Positions 50,696 to 63,900 of a stretch of DNA of 64,000 bases are shown in pieces; the stretch's first letter is position 1, and the number at the start of each line of letters is the position of its first letter. The position numbers were made by a program, and so were the translations under genes. The stretch covers positions 1 through 64,000 of the forward strand of contig JAQGBZ010000293.1 in the NCBI GenBank assembly GCA_034687125.1, read 5' to 3'. The notes beneath the pieces are model-generated. The model worked only from the letters and a program-made list of their open reading frames with translations, had not been told where the DNA came from and ran no database searches. Origin of the DNA: Neelides folsomi (Eukaryota; Arthropoda; Collembola; Neelipleona; Neelidae).

Positions 50696-51813
50696 TTATG
50701 TTTTAATACTTGGTGGTGGCTGAATTTGCTTTTGATTGGAAAGAGCTGCTGCGTACCATTTCACTTCATCAAGAACTCTTCCAACAGAACCCTCAATGGT
50801 TTCATTTGAACATCCCCCCTTATCATCGATTGATTGTCCCACTGAAAATGAAAAATAATGTGAATTATTTTTTTGTATTAGTATATGAATGAGTTTGAAT
50901 TTGAAATTAATGAATAATGAATTATAGAGCCACTTCAACTCACTCTAATTTCTCAATTTATTTAATTATAAAATAATTAAATTACCAGTTGGAATGACTG
51001 TATATGCAGGTACAGTGATCATTCCAAGTTCGCTCAAAAACGGTCGACTGATTGTTGAAGCCCGGGAGCCGCCCATTTGACCTATTAATAACCATTAGAG
51101 TTGATTAATAACATTATTAAAATAGCAATTATCTTTGATCACTTACTGGCAGAATAAGAAATGATTCCGCATGGACGATGTTTGTATGAAGATGGTGAGA
51201 AATGGTCAAGCATGTTCGTCAACGCTGGACTGAAAAAGTAAAAACGCCTTGATCTTAACTTCTTTCCCAAATATATTTAACCATATTGATTATACTAATT
51301 ATTGAATTGAGTTTATTGTTACATTTTAATATCTTATATGTATAGTTTAGCTTACGGCAAAGAGCAGTTGTATTCCGGAGTGAGGATAAGGAATCCATCA
51401 GCTTCTTGAATTTTCTTATTTGCATCCTGCATCCATTGGGGCGCTTGGGTTGGATCAGGCATGAAGTGAAGAGGCATTCGAAGCATCTCAAACTTCATTT
51501 CAAGCGGATCTATTAATTAATTAAAAGTAATTAAACGAATCCATAAATATCTTTAAATTCATGGACGTGTCAGTGTATGTATTATACCAAAAAGAATTGG
51601 ATTCATTTCCCGTTCTTCAACCTTCGGCTTAATGAACTTCCAGACCCTGTCGACCATCCTCCCATCCCGGGTAGATCCCAAAAAGACGATGATATTTGCT
51701 CCTGTCCCCATTCTGGCCTCTGCTCCTTTCGATGTGATCCCGAGACTCAAATGATTCACGTTGGCTTCAGGACTCGATTGAAACAACCGTCTGTACATCA
51801 AAAAAATAAACAA
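50696..51813 (-). CDS. NADPH-dependent FMN reductase-like flavoprotein
   Basis: Five exons (51588-51813, 51356-51509, 51147-51229, 50986-51081, 50696-50841) give 234 aa. The flavodoxin-like fold of the NADPH-dependent FMN reductase family (PF03358) is seen as IIVFLGSTRDGRMVDRV (phosphate-binding loop), then ADGFLILTPEYNCSLPPALT, then LDHFSPSSYKHRPCGIISYS and ASQMGGSRASTISRPFLSEL. These correspond to the FMN/NADPH site segments of bacterial and fungal azoreductase/quinone-reductase-like enzymes. The start could be the first ATG (MFIFLM) or the second one five residues later; the 30 or so residues before the domain could be a weak targeting sequence. The substrate is unknown, perhaps quinones or flavins. 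Four introns show it is a resident gene, whatever its deeper ancestry. Confidence 0.85.
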
Positions 51814-54186
51814 TGTTACAATATCTACGGATCAGCTAAGCTAAAGGACAAATATAAAAGCTAAATAAAAATTAATGGGACGGTTCGAGAAAATAAAACA
51901 TGGTCAATGAATTAAATAATATTGATTCTCCATTAAACCATTAAATTAAACACACGGTTGGGAGTTTATGAACATAGAATTTGAGTGTATATTAAATATT
52001 ATGTATCTATTTAGTTTATCCTGTAGATAAAAAACTTTTGTTAATGTATTTTTTATAAGGAAATTTACTTATTTATGCATGAATACCTTGCATGCATATG
52101 ATATGAAGATATGATGATTCGAGAGCTTATAAATGATGGTTTAAAAGAAATATAGTTGATTAACAAGATAATGTAAAGACAAATTTGATTAATGGACACA
52201 GCGGGAAATTGATAATTATGATAAAATGACCCTTTTAGAAATAAAAATTATCTTCTGAGTTAACTGGCTTACATAAAAGAGAGAATAACATTGGAAAATG
52301 TATTCTCCTATTTGTTTTCTGGCAATTATGACTCATGTTGAATATACAATAAAGTGAAGCGGAACGAATGGCACAAATCAATATCTATTGATTAAAAACT
52401 TCATCATTAAGAATTGTGACTTTTGTTGAAGAGGAATTACTTAATGTTGGTATAATTGTACTTTTACTTTGTTAAATATGAATTTTATACAGATATGAAC
52501 CTAAATTTTAATAAAGTTTGAATAAATAATATATTATCTACTATATTCTTTTATGTTGTAATTTGTGATGGTGCATTTTTTATAAGAACATGAACGAAGG
52601 TGTTATCAAATCGAAGGATAATTCAAATTAAGGCTATCTAAATTATATGTAAATGTAAATTTGACTAACGATGGAGCGTTTCATATGTATATCAATACGA
52701 TGCAAGTTGATTTAGGTAACATGATTTACGTCATTTATAAGAAAATAATAATTAATACGAGATGCATTATAATGAATTGCAAAAATTATACACATAAGGG
52801 ACGGCGAAATTTTAAGTAAAATCTATAAAAACCAAAGTAAAGCTAAAGATGATCAATGATCAGTCTGAGTAGGGAGTCCAGGTCCAGGGAGCATCTTTAT
52901 TTAATGTAAATTGCAACCCAAGTTGGAAAGTGTTATGCCAAAAAGGAGATGAAAAAAGTTGAAACATTTTTTGTCACTTACTTGAAGCAGGAGGTAATTG
53001 TAACTTTGTCCTTGACCAGATTGAATCCTGGAGAACTTGAACCACTGGCCCAACAGCGAGAAGTGAGAGACAAAACTAAAGTTTTACTCATTTTTAGAGA
53101 ACATACGAAGGTCATTTTTCCTCCTCTGCTACCTGCAACCATGCAACCAAAAATTATTCTTTTACACTTTCTTACATGCGCTATTCATATTCACATGTCT
53201 TATAAACTATGAAAAATCAAAACTATCAATGTAAAATCTACTCATTAGTCATTACTGCATTTCTCATAGACCAATTTTAAGTAGTAATTTGTTAATGATC
53301 AACACATGCTGCTATATTCTAATATTCTTCACATGTAAATATATTGGTAAATAAACATTAATACTTGGAATGATATTTCGACAGTTGTAGAGTTAGTTGT
53401 AATGAACTAAAAGACTAATAAAGATATTAATAGGGTATTACTAAATAAATACAGCGAGTTATATGTACCAAGGTAGGTATAAGTACTTACATAATTACAG
53501 ATACAATAAACCTAAATATATAAAACTATTCTTAACTTCAACGTCAATGTAAAACTCATGCTAGCATAAATACATAGGTTCAGAGATACAGACCATTAAG
53601 ATTGGGATAAGAGATCTTGTTTCTATTTTGAGAATTGACATTAGCTTAGGCCTACGAATTTTCCCAAATTCATAATAACACTAAAAAAACTTGAATATCT
53701 TAATAATCAAAAATCGAAAAATACGTACCTTGAATTTTTAAAGTGACTTCGTGAACTTCAATGGGATGAAAATACTCACTTTATTTTAATATTTTTTTTG
53801 TGCTTTTAAATCGCAAAAATTTAAAATGAAAGTTACGTCTATAAACAATTATTAAGGTTTTTGTCTTGGTATTTTGAATGAATCAACAATTATTAAGGTT
53901 TTTGTCTTGGTATTTTGAATGAATCATTGAATGCAATTTAATGATTTTTTAAGTAAAATCTATGAAATGAAAGATGAAATATGATAAAAAATAAACCAGT
54001 TAAAATAATAATGATTTATAAATTTTCCCTTTTTACAAAACGAATTTTGAATGCTATCTTTAATATATGATAGCTGATTTGAAAATGAATAGCTCCTGCA
54101 ACATCGTTTGTAAATACTGATGCTAATAATACTCACTCACATGTCATGTCATGTCAGTAATTTTGATTAGATTCGAAACACGTGTA
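51814..54186. other. Intergenic with one 41-bp tandem duplication
   Basis: No supportable gene. A frame of 87 codons at 52949-53212 (+) lacks any domain or splice partners. A 41-bp unit is duplicated in tandem at 53844-53925. The rest is AT-rich DNA without visible structure. Confidence 0.55.
53844..53925. repeat. Tandem duplication, 2 x 41 bp
   Basis: Two perfect or near-perfect consecutive copies of a 41-bp unit starting AACAATTATTAAGGTTTTTG. It lies in non-coding DNA and looks like a recent duplication. Confidence 0.9.
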
Positions 54187-56050
54187 TTAATAATCTCCTC
54201 TGACAAGGATGTATCCCGACTCTTCACGCTCAACAATGATGTCGAAGAAGGGAAGAGCTTTGGGAAGGTTGAGAATTTCAGTAAGGATTCTTTCTGTGAA
54301 CAATCGAGACTGTGCTCTTCTCCCCTCAATCTAAATAAAAATAATTATCCATTAACCATAATTATTTTTTATATTACTAGATGATAGGATGTTCAATATT
54401 TCACATTTACTCAATGAAAAATATTTTCCGTATAAATACGTTGATATTTATAAACTATAAAATACTCAAAAACTAATATATTTTTATTTGTCCAAAATTA
54501 GTTTCATTAAAAATGAGGTTACTTTCAATGTGAAATCACAATCATCCAATGTCAACGTTATCTCAGAATCAGTGAAGCCTCTGAAGTCGCTATACTCAAA
54601 ATAGCCTGTGTAACCCTTTGGTATCTTGTGATTTGGCGACTTCCTTAATTCCAATTATATTAATATTTATGTATTCAATTTAAGTACAATATTCATATAA
54701 ATTTATTCACTGTATGAACTACCTTTAAATAACAAATAAACTTTAACAATTATTAAAAATGATTTAATAAATTTACATCATCGTTTTGAGAACATCTTTT
54801 CTGAGTGGTCCATTAAAGGTACAATTTGTCTTCACAAATCCAGAATTTCGCGGAAATATGACGAGGGGATAAGTTTTTGAAATTTTCTTCTTTCGGATCT
54901 GATCAGCGGCTGTGAGGAATTCTAGCTTGTTTGGACCAAATTCATCGACTGCGTTTAAAGGGCGAATCTATACAAAAGTGATTCTATGAATTCCACAAGT
55001 ACATATTATTGTCATGAAGTATCAAATACATTGTAAATAGTTTATTGTAGTCAATTCATAATCCAAAATTTTGATTCATAAATATTTGTTCGTAATAAAA
55101 AAATTTTGAAAAATTTATTTACCCGTGTTTTAATCATTCTTGGAACGTAAACTTCTTGAACTTCTGGAATGACTGGAACTTCTGAAGTTTCTGCACCCTC
55201 TGGAACGCCTTTGTCTTTTTGATCATCTTCTTTCTTTTGTTTTGGTTGAGGTGTCGGAGGAGTTGAATCTTCTTCTGACTCCATTTCTGAATCCTCTGAC
55301 GTTTCAGTCTCTGAATCGCTATGTGTGTAAATGATCTTATCTTCTGTTCTGACTCCATTTGGCACCAAGATTCCAAGCTTGGTTGTTTTCAGCTCCAAAG
55401 TTGTGCAAGCCTAAAAGATCCATACTTACATATTTTAAATATTCTTAAATACAGGTATACAATCGTAATACTTATAATTAAATAATTTCTAATCATTTAA
55501 TTTAATTTCTATTTAATTAAAAAATTTAATTTATCTATACCGATTTTGGCTCCAATTCTCTTTTGAATTCCTCAAGTTCCGCATCATTTTTACTGGCATC
55601 TCCGATCAAATCTGGCTTTGTGAAAGTTTCATTTTCCTTCATCTTTGGTTCTGATTCCTTGGCCAAAAACATTGTGTTCAAATGTGTTGAAAGGGTCTCG
55701 GGGAGTGGGATGTTTTCAATGAATCTTGAAAGCTCTTTTTTTCCACTGCTCCTCTTCGTTGATTTGACCGACTTTCGTTCAGGGTTTTGAGTTTGAGGTT
55801 CTTGATGGTGTGATTTGATGCTGTTGAGGGAAACCGATCCGCTCTTCAAACGCTGAAATTGATTTGCTTGTAATGATTCAGCCCATTCCCGCATTGAACA
55901 ACTCGGGATTTGCTTCATTGTGGTAGGAGTGAAGGAGGAAGTGCATTTGCCCAGTTTCTTCTTTTCTTGAGATCTCTGGGAAAATGAAGGACTGAAACTG
56001 GTTGATGGACGCGTTTTGGATTTTCTCCCATCTTTACCGGCTTTGTCCAT
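54187..56050 (-). CDS. Unrecognised protein, disordered N-half, folded C-half
   Basis: Five exons (55541-56050, 55123-55410, 54777-54967, 54523-54643, 54187-54330) fit in phase to give 417 aa. Residues 1-170 are Ser/Lys/Pro/Thr-rich and probably disordered (MDKAGKDGRKSKTRPSTSFS). Residues about 190-250 contain an acidic Ser/Glu run (DSETETSEDSEMESEEDS) and a Pro/Gln patch. From about 265 the sequence looks folded: KLEFLTAADQIRKKKISKTY, PLVIFPRNSGFV, GYTGYFEYSDFRGFTDSE, ITLTLDDCDFTLK, and a final ILTEILNLPKALPFFDIIVE. There is no signal peptide, membrane segment or known catalytic motif. I do not recognise the family. Every exon junction is GT-AG and the frame never breaks, so a real gene is likely. 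Confidence 0.72.
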
Positions 56051-57381
56051 TATGGCTAATCAAACAATTTTATTAAAATAATTAACAATTAAATTATTAA
56101 AAAATAGTAATTAAATTTTAATTGGTGATTAAATAATGTAATTTTACCATTTACTTTAATAATTAATAAATATTTTACCATTTAATTAAGTTTAAAAAAT
56201 TGCAATGATTTATTTTAATTAAATATTAAATTAATAGTTAATTAAACATTTTGGGTACATACCTGTACTTAGTTATAAGGCATGCTATCCTTTTCTAATG
56301 TAAATTTAAAAATTTGTATATCTAAAAATTTGATGAATAAATCGATATAATAATAATAAAAAATTAAATTATTGGTTAGTTATATGCTAGTTAAATATTA
56401 ATTTTAAGTTAATTACTTGAGTATGTTGAATAGAAAGATCTGACTTTGATTTTCGGATTTGTATTTATTATTGACGAGACAAGATTTTTATTTTAGTTGT
56501 TGGTCATTTGGAAAAATTTTTTTCTAGGAAAAGTTGGCGAAAATAAAAGAAATTCATTCTTTGGCAACTGACAGAAAGCTTGGGAGAACAAAGGGAGGGA
56601 AAATCCGCAATAAAGGGAAATGAAAGAAAGCGGTTTCTTTTTATGGCACTTCTGATTCTGATGTTCAGGATCATTTTTGCCGCATGTTCCCTTCATAATT
56701 CAGTGGTGAAAAAGTTTTTTAAAACTTTTGAATAAAATTCTGTTAAATATTAAATGTGACTAAATCATTGTGGATTTATAATACGATTTACAATACTCGT
56801 ATTATAATGCTTAACTAAATATTTAATTTATCAAATAAAAAATTGTGGTTTTGAAGTAAAATTGAGTATTTGTCTTTATTTACAAACAATGTCAATTATA
56901 TTATTACTCACATGAAATTCACATTATTAAATTGTGACGTTGTTCATTAACATGTATACCAGAGACATACGCACTTCTGTTCATCTACTTATAAAGTCTC
57001 ATTTTTACAATATTTTTATAAAGTCTTTAATTTACATTTAGTTAACTCTCATTACATTTATTCATTATTATTTTTCATTTAGGTCATTTTTGAAAGTGAG
57101 TGTTTTTCATGTATATATGATTTTGCACAAAATCTTCCAAAATATACATTCCATTAATTTGTGTCATTTTCATTACTGTTCCATTAAGCTTTGGTTCATC
57201 AACTTTAATGATTTAATAATAATTGAGTCCACTTACACAATTATTGCTCATTATTAACATTTAACAATTATTGATAAAAAAGAAAAACCGGCCCATTTTG
57301 TCAATGTGCATATAAATATTGAGTAAAATCACAATTAAAATTTACATAGTTTTGGTCAGGTATTTGGAAAAGAGGCGTTTT
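56051..57381. other. Intergenic, nothing recognised
   Basis: AT-rich spacer with no gene or strong repeat. It should contain the promoter of the 417-aa gene on its left edge and the 3' UTR of the cystatin gene on its right. Confidence 0.55.
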
Positions 57382-57933
57382 TTAATACACAGGTGTGGTA
57401 TTTGGAGCAAAATACTCCAAAGGCTCGTCCAGACCTTTGGGCCCATCCACGGCAGTGTAAAAATAAAGGCAATCGTTGTTTTTCAAAGCTCTCAAATGCC
57501 AAATGGTCCCATTTGGATCGGAGATTTTAATGAAGAAGTTGATTCCCTCCACTTTCTGCATCCGGAAGGCGAGGGTTTTGAACGGCCCGCTCCCGCCGAT
57601 AACTTCAATCACTTGAGGACTCAATCTCTCAACAATGTGGCAAACTTCGTCAGTTGGTGGCAATTCCAAACCAAGCAAACGTGTCTTTGTAATGGCTAAT
57701 ATCAGGAGCTAAAAAACAATTTTTTCAATAAATAAATACAATTTTGATTAAATTACAAATAATCAAAAATTTTAAAATATAATTATTATTTATGTTAAAT
57801 GTTTGCAATTTTGCTGAATTAAATTATTAGAGTTTGGTCTTACAACTACTGCAAAAAATATGAGTGATCCAATCATAATGTAGAGCAACATCTCCACCTT
57901 TTCTTCCTTTGGAAGCATCAACACTTCACCCAT
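57382..57933 (-). CDS. Stefin-type cystatin with N-terminal membrane anchor
   Basis: Two exons (57844-57933 and 57382-57708) join in phase 0 to give 138 aa. Residues 1-13 are polar (MGEVLMLPKEEKV). Residues about 14-37 form one long hydrophobic segment across the exon junction (MLLYIMIGSLIFFAVV then LLILAIT), followed by KTR. It is therefore an uncleaved anchor rather than a typical signal peptide. The remaining 98 residues are a stefin (type 1 cystatin) domain: the hydrophobic LGLELPPTDEV lead-in, QKVEG in place of QVVAG, INFFIKI, and the tail LDEPLEYFAP like the stefin LTYF end. Stefins inhibit papain-like cysteine proteases, normally in the cytosol. An acceptor-like AG just upstream (about 57957) suggests a 5' UTR intron. 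Confidence 0.83.
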
Positions 57934-60900
57934 TGTGAATTATGTCTAATTCAACCTGAAATTGAAAATGTTATTAGTTTTTTAATCTAATTTAAAATGA
58001 TAATTAAATAGGTAATAAACTTCCTAGTTAGAGTCATAATATGAGAAATACAAATTTAGGGAAATTTTCTTGTTACATCATTAAAAATAATTGTCCAATT
58101 TGAGTGTTAATTAGGGAGATTCAAAATTATCGCAATATAAGATTTTACGATAATACCCTAAAATTACGTGTTAAATTAAGTCTGGCTATTATAATTAACC
58201 ACCATTTTAATTAATGTGAATGTGAATAACAATAAATGATAAAATCTTGTAATTTATTAAATTAAAATTAATAATTTAAAAAAATAATTCTATTCAATTT
58301 ATGATAATTATCATCCAATTATATCCTAATTTAAAATAATTTTTAATTAATAATGCTAAATATCTAATAAGAAATTGTATATTTGATTTAAGCAAGTGTT
58401 AATTATCATTTTGTCATTAATGGAATCAAAGATTAATTCTCATCTAAATATTGAAGATATGAAAACTAAAGTCTTAAGCAGTTAAAGTAATAAGGCCGAG
58501 GATTGTGAACTTTTGACCCTTATCTTTCACATTATTTACACTATACAAAACGCCACGATATATCGAGATATGCAATATCCCCGGGCATATGGAATAAGGA
58601 AAGAAAAAAACTAAGTTAATTAGTTATATGCACGGTTATGGCACGAGCATGCTTCCGTTCAATTTGAACCAACTATAAACAATTAAATCCAATATAGTCT
58701 CATTTACTTTCACTAGCCAATAGACCACACTCTATACATTTTGACCCGTATGTGTTGATATATAATACCCGGGTCTGATTATTTAGTCCTTATAAAACTA
58801 TTGCTCAACATGGATTGCGATATTCGCAATGGTGCATGAGAGTCATAAATTGCTTTCACTTTCATCTCCCAACTTCCACTAAATAATAAAACGGAATTCC
58901 ACACAATCAATTCCCTCCAATTCCAAACGACTCCACATAATAAAATGAGTAAAAATAGGAGTAAAATATTTAAATTCCCAATTAGCAACCAATTAATTTT
59001 TTATAGTTAAATTAAAATGATAATAAATCTCAGTATTTATTTTTCCTAACTGTATTTATTAAATTAAAACCAAATAAACTCTTAATGTATTAACCAATAG
59101 TTAATTATATCTTACAAAATTACAATATTTAAATATTTAAACAGACAATTAAATATTTAAATTGGAGAACCAGAATGAAAAGAAGTGATTTTACCTTGAA
59201 TTTTATTTTGCTCCTCTCTTGGTCCTCTCCGTGTACTGCATCTTCTTCCCACCGTTGTTTATCCGCATGAGAAAATAAAATTAAGCCTGTGGGAACTGAT
59301 GCGAAAGAAGGGGAATAAATTTATCAAATACAAATTGCGGAAGAATTTGTCAAAACTTGTCTCTCTCGCTATCTCTTCCTGATGCTACATCCAAGACCAC
59401 CACACAGGGTTGGATTAAAGTCAGAGCAGAGACGGAGGAGTTGGTTTAATAACACTGCCCACGTCGATTGCTGCAACGAGGAATGCATTACAGAGACATG
59501 TGTGCGGCGTGGGGGGCCAAGCCCAGGAATTTAACTTTTAAGCTGGAATTTTCCGACGATTTGGCCGCGAGTGGGTCCATTATCTTAATCCTCGGATCCA
59601 TTAAGACATTCGGACTGCTAAATTCCAAGTCTCAACTTACTTCCTATTAGGTATATTAACTACTTTACTTTCTCCAATCTTGTTACATTTTCCGCGAATA
59701 TATTTAAATTGAAATAATGAGCCAAACACACACACACACCAAAACACACACTCACACCATCACACACTCCGACAGTGAGGAGAATTATGAGATAAATATA
59801 TGTTTCGGAGGTAGCGTCATTCCTGGCGTTGTGTCGGGCTTTTCTTTTCTTTGACTGGTGGTGGGACTGCCGATGGTGAGTGTTTGGTGTAGAACCAGCA
59901 GAGAGGTTTTGTCATAGCCAATTCCCCTATTCTTCTTCCCACCACCACCCTTCCACTACCACTGCGGCGAGAGAGAAAAGAAAGTGGCAAACTGGGTCGG
60001 CCAACTCCCCCCATTCACTCTCAAACCAAAGCAGATTCCCTGAAAAAATCCACACACTTATGATTTATTCACCCTTTTTCGCACATTACCGACATTTAAA
60101 TATCCATTGACCAAATGTTCATCCATCCTTCATTAAATACTCATTGGGGTAATTATCATATTATACCTACAATAGTGTGAGTAAACACTTAATTTAGCTT
60201 TTTAGATCGTTGCTTAATTAACAACTTCATTAAAATCAGATTTAAGTCTTTGGTGAGAATGAGTTGAATCATATGGGGATATGAGTTTATGTGTATGACA
60301 CTCGCCATTGTGCTCTGCTGCAGCTCATTAACTTTCCAAAGGCATAGAATCTAAATGCTTTCCTATATGGGGAGTATTTATGGATGGCTCTGCGCCTTTT
60401 GGAGAAACGAAGTGGAAAATTTGAGATAAAGTATCTCTTCAAATACTCAACCTCAAATCACCATTCATGCTTCTTTAACCATGAATAGAAATCATTTCAA
60501 AAACAGAAATAAAAAATTTAATTTATTGACATATGATGGGAAGATTTTGTATTGAAGAATTATTTTATTTATTACTTTAAATCTAATCTATTGGGCTGGA
60601 ATTGTAGGAGATATCCGGGATATGAAACGTTGCAATTTGGACGGAGAGATGAAAATGGTGCAAATTGTGATTTTACGTTTTATCAATACTAAATAATTAC
60701 CGGGGCTGCCATTTACCCTTTTAATTGCTTTCAAACGAGTTCATGTGATACATTTATGCATGTGTGTGCGAAATAAGATGAAATAGATTTTATTATTTAC
60801 TATACAAGGAATGTAAAGACAATAAAACTAAAGTATTATTGTGAAATTCATGTTTAGCTAATATTTATTTATATTAGAATGTACAAAACCCATACATTGT

Positions 60901-60964
60901 GAAATACTGTATAACCAGAAACGTGATTAAGATAGAGAATTTAAATAATTCACAATTTGAATTG
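57934..60964. other. Intergenic, possible 5' UTR exon of the cystatin gene
   Basis: No coding gene is supported. A donor-like CAAG|GTAAAA on the minus strand near 59197 and an acceptor near 57957 could delimit a long 5' UTR intron for the cystatin gene. A GC-richer stretch at about 59200-60060 has no ORF with domain support and may be a promoter region. A CA-rich microsatellite lies at 59725-59770. Confidence 0.45.
59725..59770. repeat. CA-rich microsatellite
   Basis: An imperfect (CA)n tract with small interruptions lies in non-coding DNA. Confidence 0.75.
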
Positions 60965-63900
60965 TCAATTGAAAATATTCTTCAATGGAGATATTAGAGG
61001 ATTTTCGAGATCGACGAGTTCGTTTTTATTTTCCTTGCTCTTGATCTTCAATTTGATGAAGAATGTCGAAGTTGGGGAATCTCCGTCTCCTTCCGCAGTG
61101 ATGTGAATTGTCGACCCTGAAACGAGTTGTTGGTTTTCATGTGCAGCGGCCAATTGATTTACAACCCGCCGTTCAACTTCGTGTTTGATTGATCTCGCAC
61201 CATAAGGAATTTTGTACCCTTCTGAAAGAGCCACCAAAACGGCGTTGTCCCACTTTAATAAAAAATTATTATTATTAATTATAGAAATACAACAACCAAT
61301 TAAATAGGTATATAGTGTTAAGTGTTAACGCATAGAAGAATTGGTGCAATCTTTTATGTTTATAACTCAAATGGAAACCTTTAATTCAATATCATGTTTC
61401 TCTTTAGCTTTCTTTCCCCAGTAATTAAGTTCTCGGTTAATCAGCTCAAAGATTTCATTCCGAGAAAATGGTAAGAAGTAAACGATTTCATTGATCCGTC
61501 CAAGAAATTCATCTCGTTGAAAATGGGCTTTGAGAATTTTTCGCACAACATTGTCTTTGAATTGTGAAGAGATTGTGATCTTTTCAGAAACTTCCTTATC
61601 ACCTGTTCATATAATGATAATAATTTAAATCACAATTTACAATATGGTGAAAACAAAGAAAAATAACTTTTAAACCAATAGTTAAAAATTTCACAATATT
61701 AAATAATTAAATAATCGGATTATTTAATGATTTAATATTGTGAAATTTTTAATAAATATAATACCAATTTTCCCCGAGTATAATTGTTTTGAAACTTCTT
61801 CGGCCTCTTTCCTCAATTGCATTCCATGGTGAGCAATTTCCTCCGAAGCTAAGTTTGAGGTCATGACGAAAATTGCATCTTTACATGTGATGGTTTTACC
61901 TTGTCCATCAGTGATTCGACCCTATTTTAAAAAATTAATATATTAGCGCTTATGAATTAAATTGTTTAATATAATAAAATATTTAAAAATGTTAGTTTAA
62001 AAATTAATTATGTAAAATATTTTTGAAAACTTCGTCAAAAAGCTGAAGTAGAACTGTAAGAACGTCAGGATGAGCTTTCTCAACTTCATCAAATAGAACA
62101 ACAGCATTGGGAGTTTTGTTCAATTTCTTAGTCAATTGACCGCCGTCTTCATGTCCAACATATCCAGGAGGAGAACCAATTAATCTCGCCACCTGCCAAT
62201 AAATTTATTTTAAATCCTACTAATAATAGCAATCAATATTAGAAAGGAGATTCAAAAAGTGATAGCATTTTTATTTAAATCTAAAGATAAAGTTTGTATG
62301 CATAAAGAAGACATAACATAATTGTTTAGAAATAAAAAACTTAAAATTATTACTGAATGCTTTTCTTGATATTCCGACATGTCAATTCGAATAAAAGAAT
62401 CTTTTTTGTCTTTGTGCAAATATGATGCCATTTGCTTAGCTAATTCAGTTTTCCCAATTCCAGATGATCCAAGGAATAGAAATACAAGCGGATGTTCTTC
62501 ATCAACCCAACCATTTTCCTTTCTTCTTATTGCTACGAAATCATATAATTTCGTCATTTTACATCATTTTTTGTAACATACAATAAAATGAAAAGATGAT
62601 TAGATATTTATTTTAGGCATGTAGGTTTGAATAACTTACTCGAAGCGACCGTTGTAATTGCACCTTCTTGACCGACAAGATATTGTTTGAGTCTTTGCTC
62701 CAATGGAAATCTCCGACGTTCTTCCGCTTCTCTTTGTTTTAAAAGTTTTTCATACTAAAATAATAAAAATTCGAATAATATTATAGCAAATGTGAATATT
62801 TCAAAATCTGTTGAAATATTGGATTAAGTGTAAATAAGATTAAAAAAACTCACTGTCACAATATGCTGTTTAATCAATTTCACAATAGCTGGATCTTTAG
62901 CATAATGAAGTGGCACATGACCAGAGTCATTTTGTTGATTTGGATTTGCTCCCCTTTCTAATAAAATCCTTACAACGTCCACATCATCGGCCAGTGTGGC
63001 ATAATGAAGGGCTGTGCAACCGCGGAAATTAATTCGATTATTCAGTCGATCGCTAAATTCATCTTCACGGTCAATTTGAACTGTAAACGAACAAATTCTA
63101 TTAATTTATGAAAATATTTTATAATATTGTAAAATGAATTTTAATCATATTTCCGACTCGTTATTTTGCTTGAGTCTTCGGAGATATATTAATTTTAGTA
63201 TATTATGGAATATGATCAATTAAATTTTCACTCATCTATTATTTCTAATATCTAAACTAAACTTTAAGACATTCATATTTTTAATTGAGTTGACTCAACT
63301 GACCATGAGCGAGTGAGTTCAACAAATGAAAATCAAACCTTGAAGAGAGTGAATTTTCGTTTTTGCAGCCATGAGGTAAACAGTTGTGAATTCATCTCCT
63401 AAATTCGGATCAGCACCATTGTCGAGAAGTATTCGGACAACTTCGTAATGTCCATTCATTGAAGCCACTTGAAGGGCTGTCCATCCAAGCAAATGTCTCC
63501 CGTTGATGTCAAGATCTTCATTTTTCACAAGTTCATTGATTTCCTTCAGGTGACCTTTGAAAGCCGCGAGTAAAAGCCGGGATGTTAATGCATCTATTAA
63601 TCCATAAAGTATATTTTAAAATCTTTATTTAAATCACTATAAAGTCGTATATTTTATATTAAATAAATATTTAATAAGCAAATATTTATAATTATTTGTA
63701 AAGTTTGGTTTGTTTTTCTCGAATAAATTACCTGTTTGTGACATTCTGGCTTCTGCTTTGACATTAAATGTTGTTAAATATACCCCACTGATGACAATTC
63801 CAGCTCCCCAAATAATCTTCTTATAAAGTGACGTGTAATTAAAAGGTTTGGGAAAAGACACCAAAGAACTTTTGCTTCTCAAAGGAGGAAAATTGATATT

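Noticed and set aside
52949-53212. 87-codon plus-strand frame
   Set aside because: No domain, no splice partners, and isolated in a long non-coding stretch.
59817-60110. Overlapping frames in a GC-richer patch on both strands
   Set aside because: Composition is driven by Ser/His/Pro repeats from simple sequence; more likely a promoter or UTR region.
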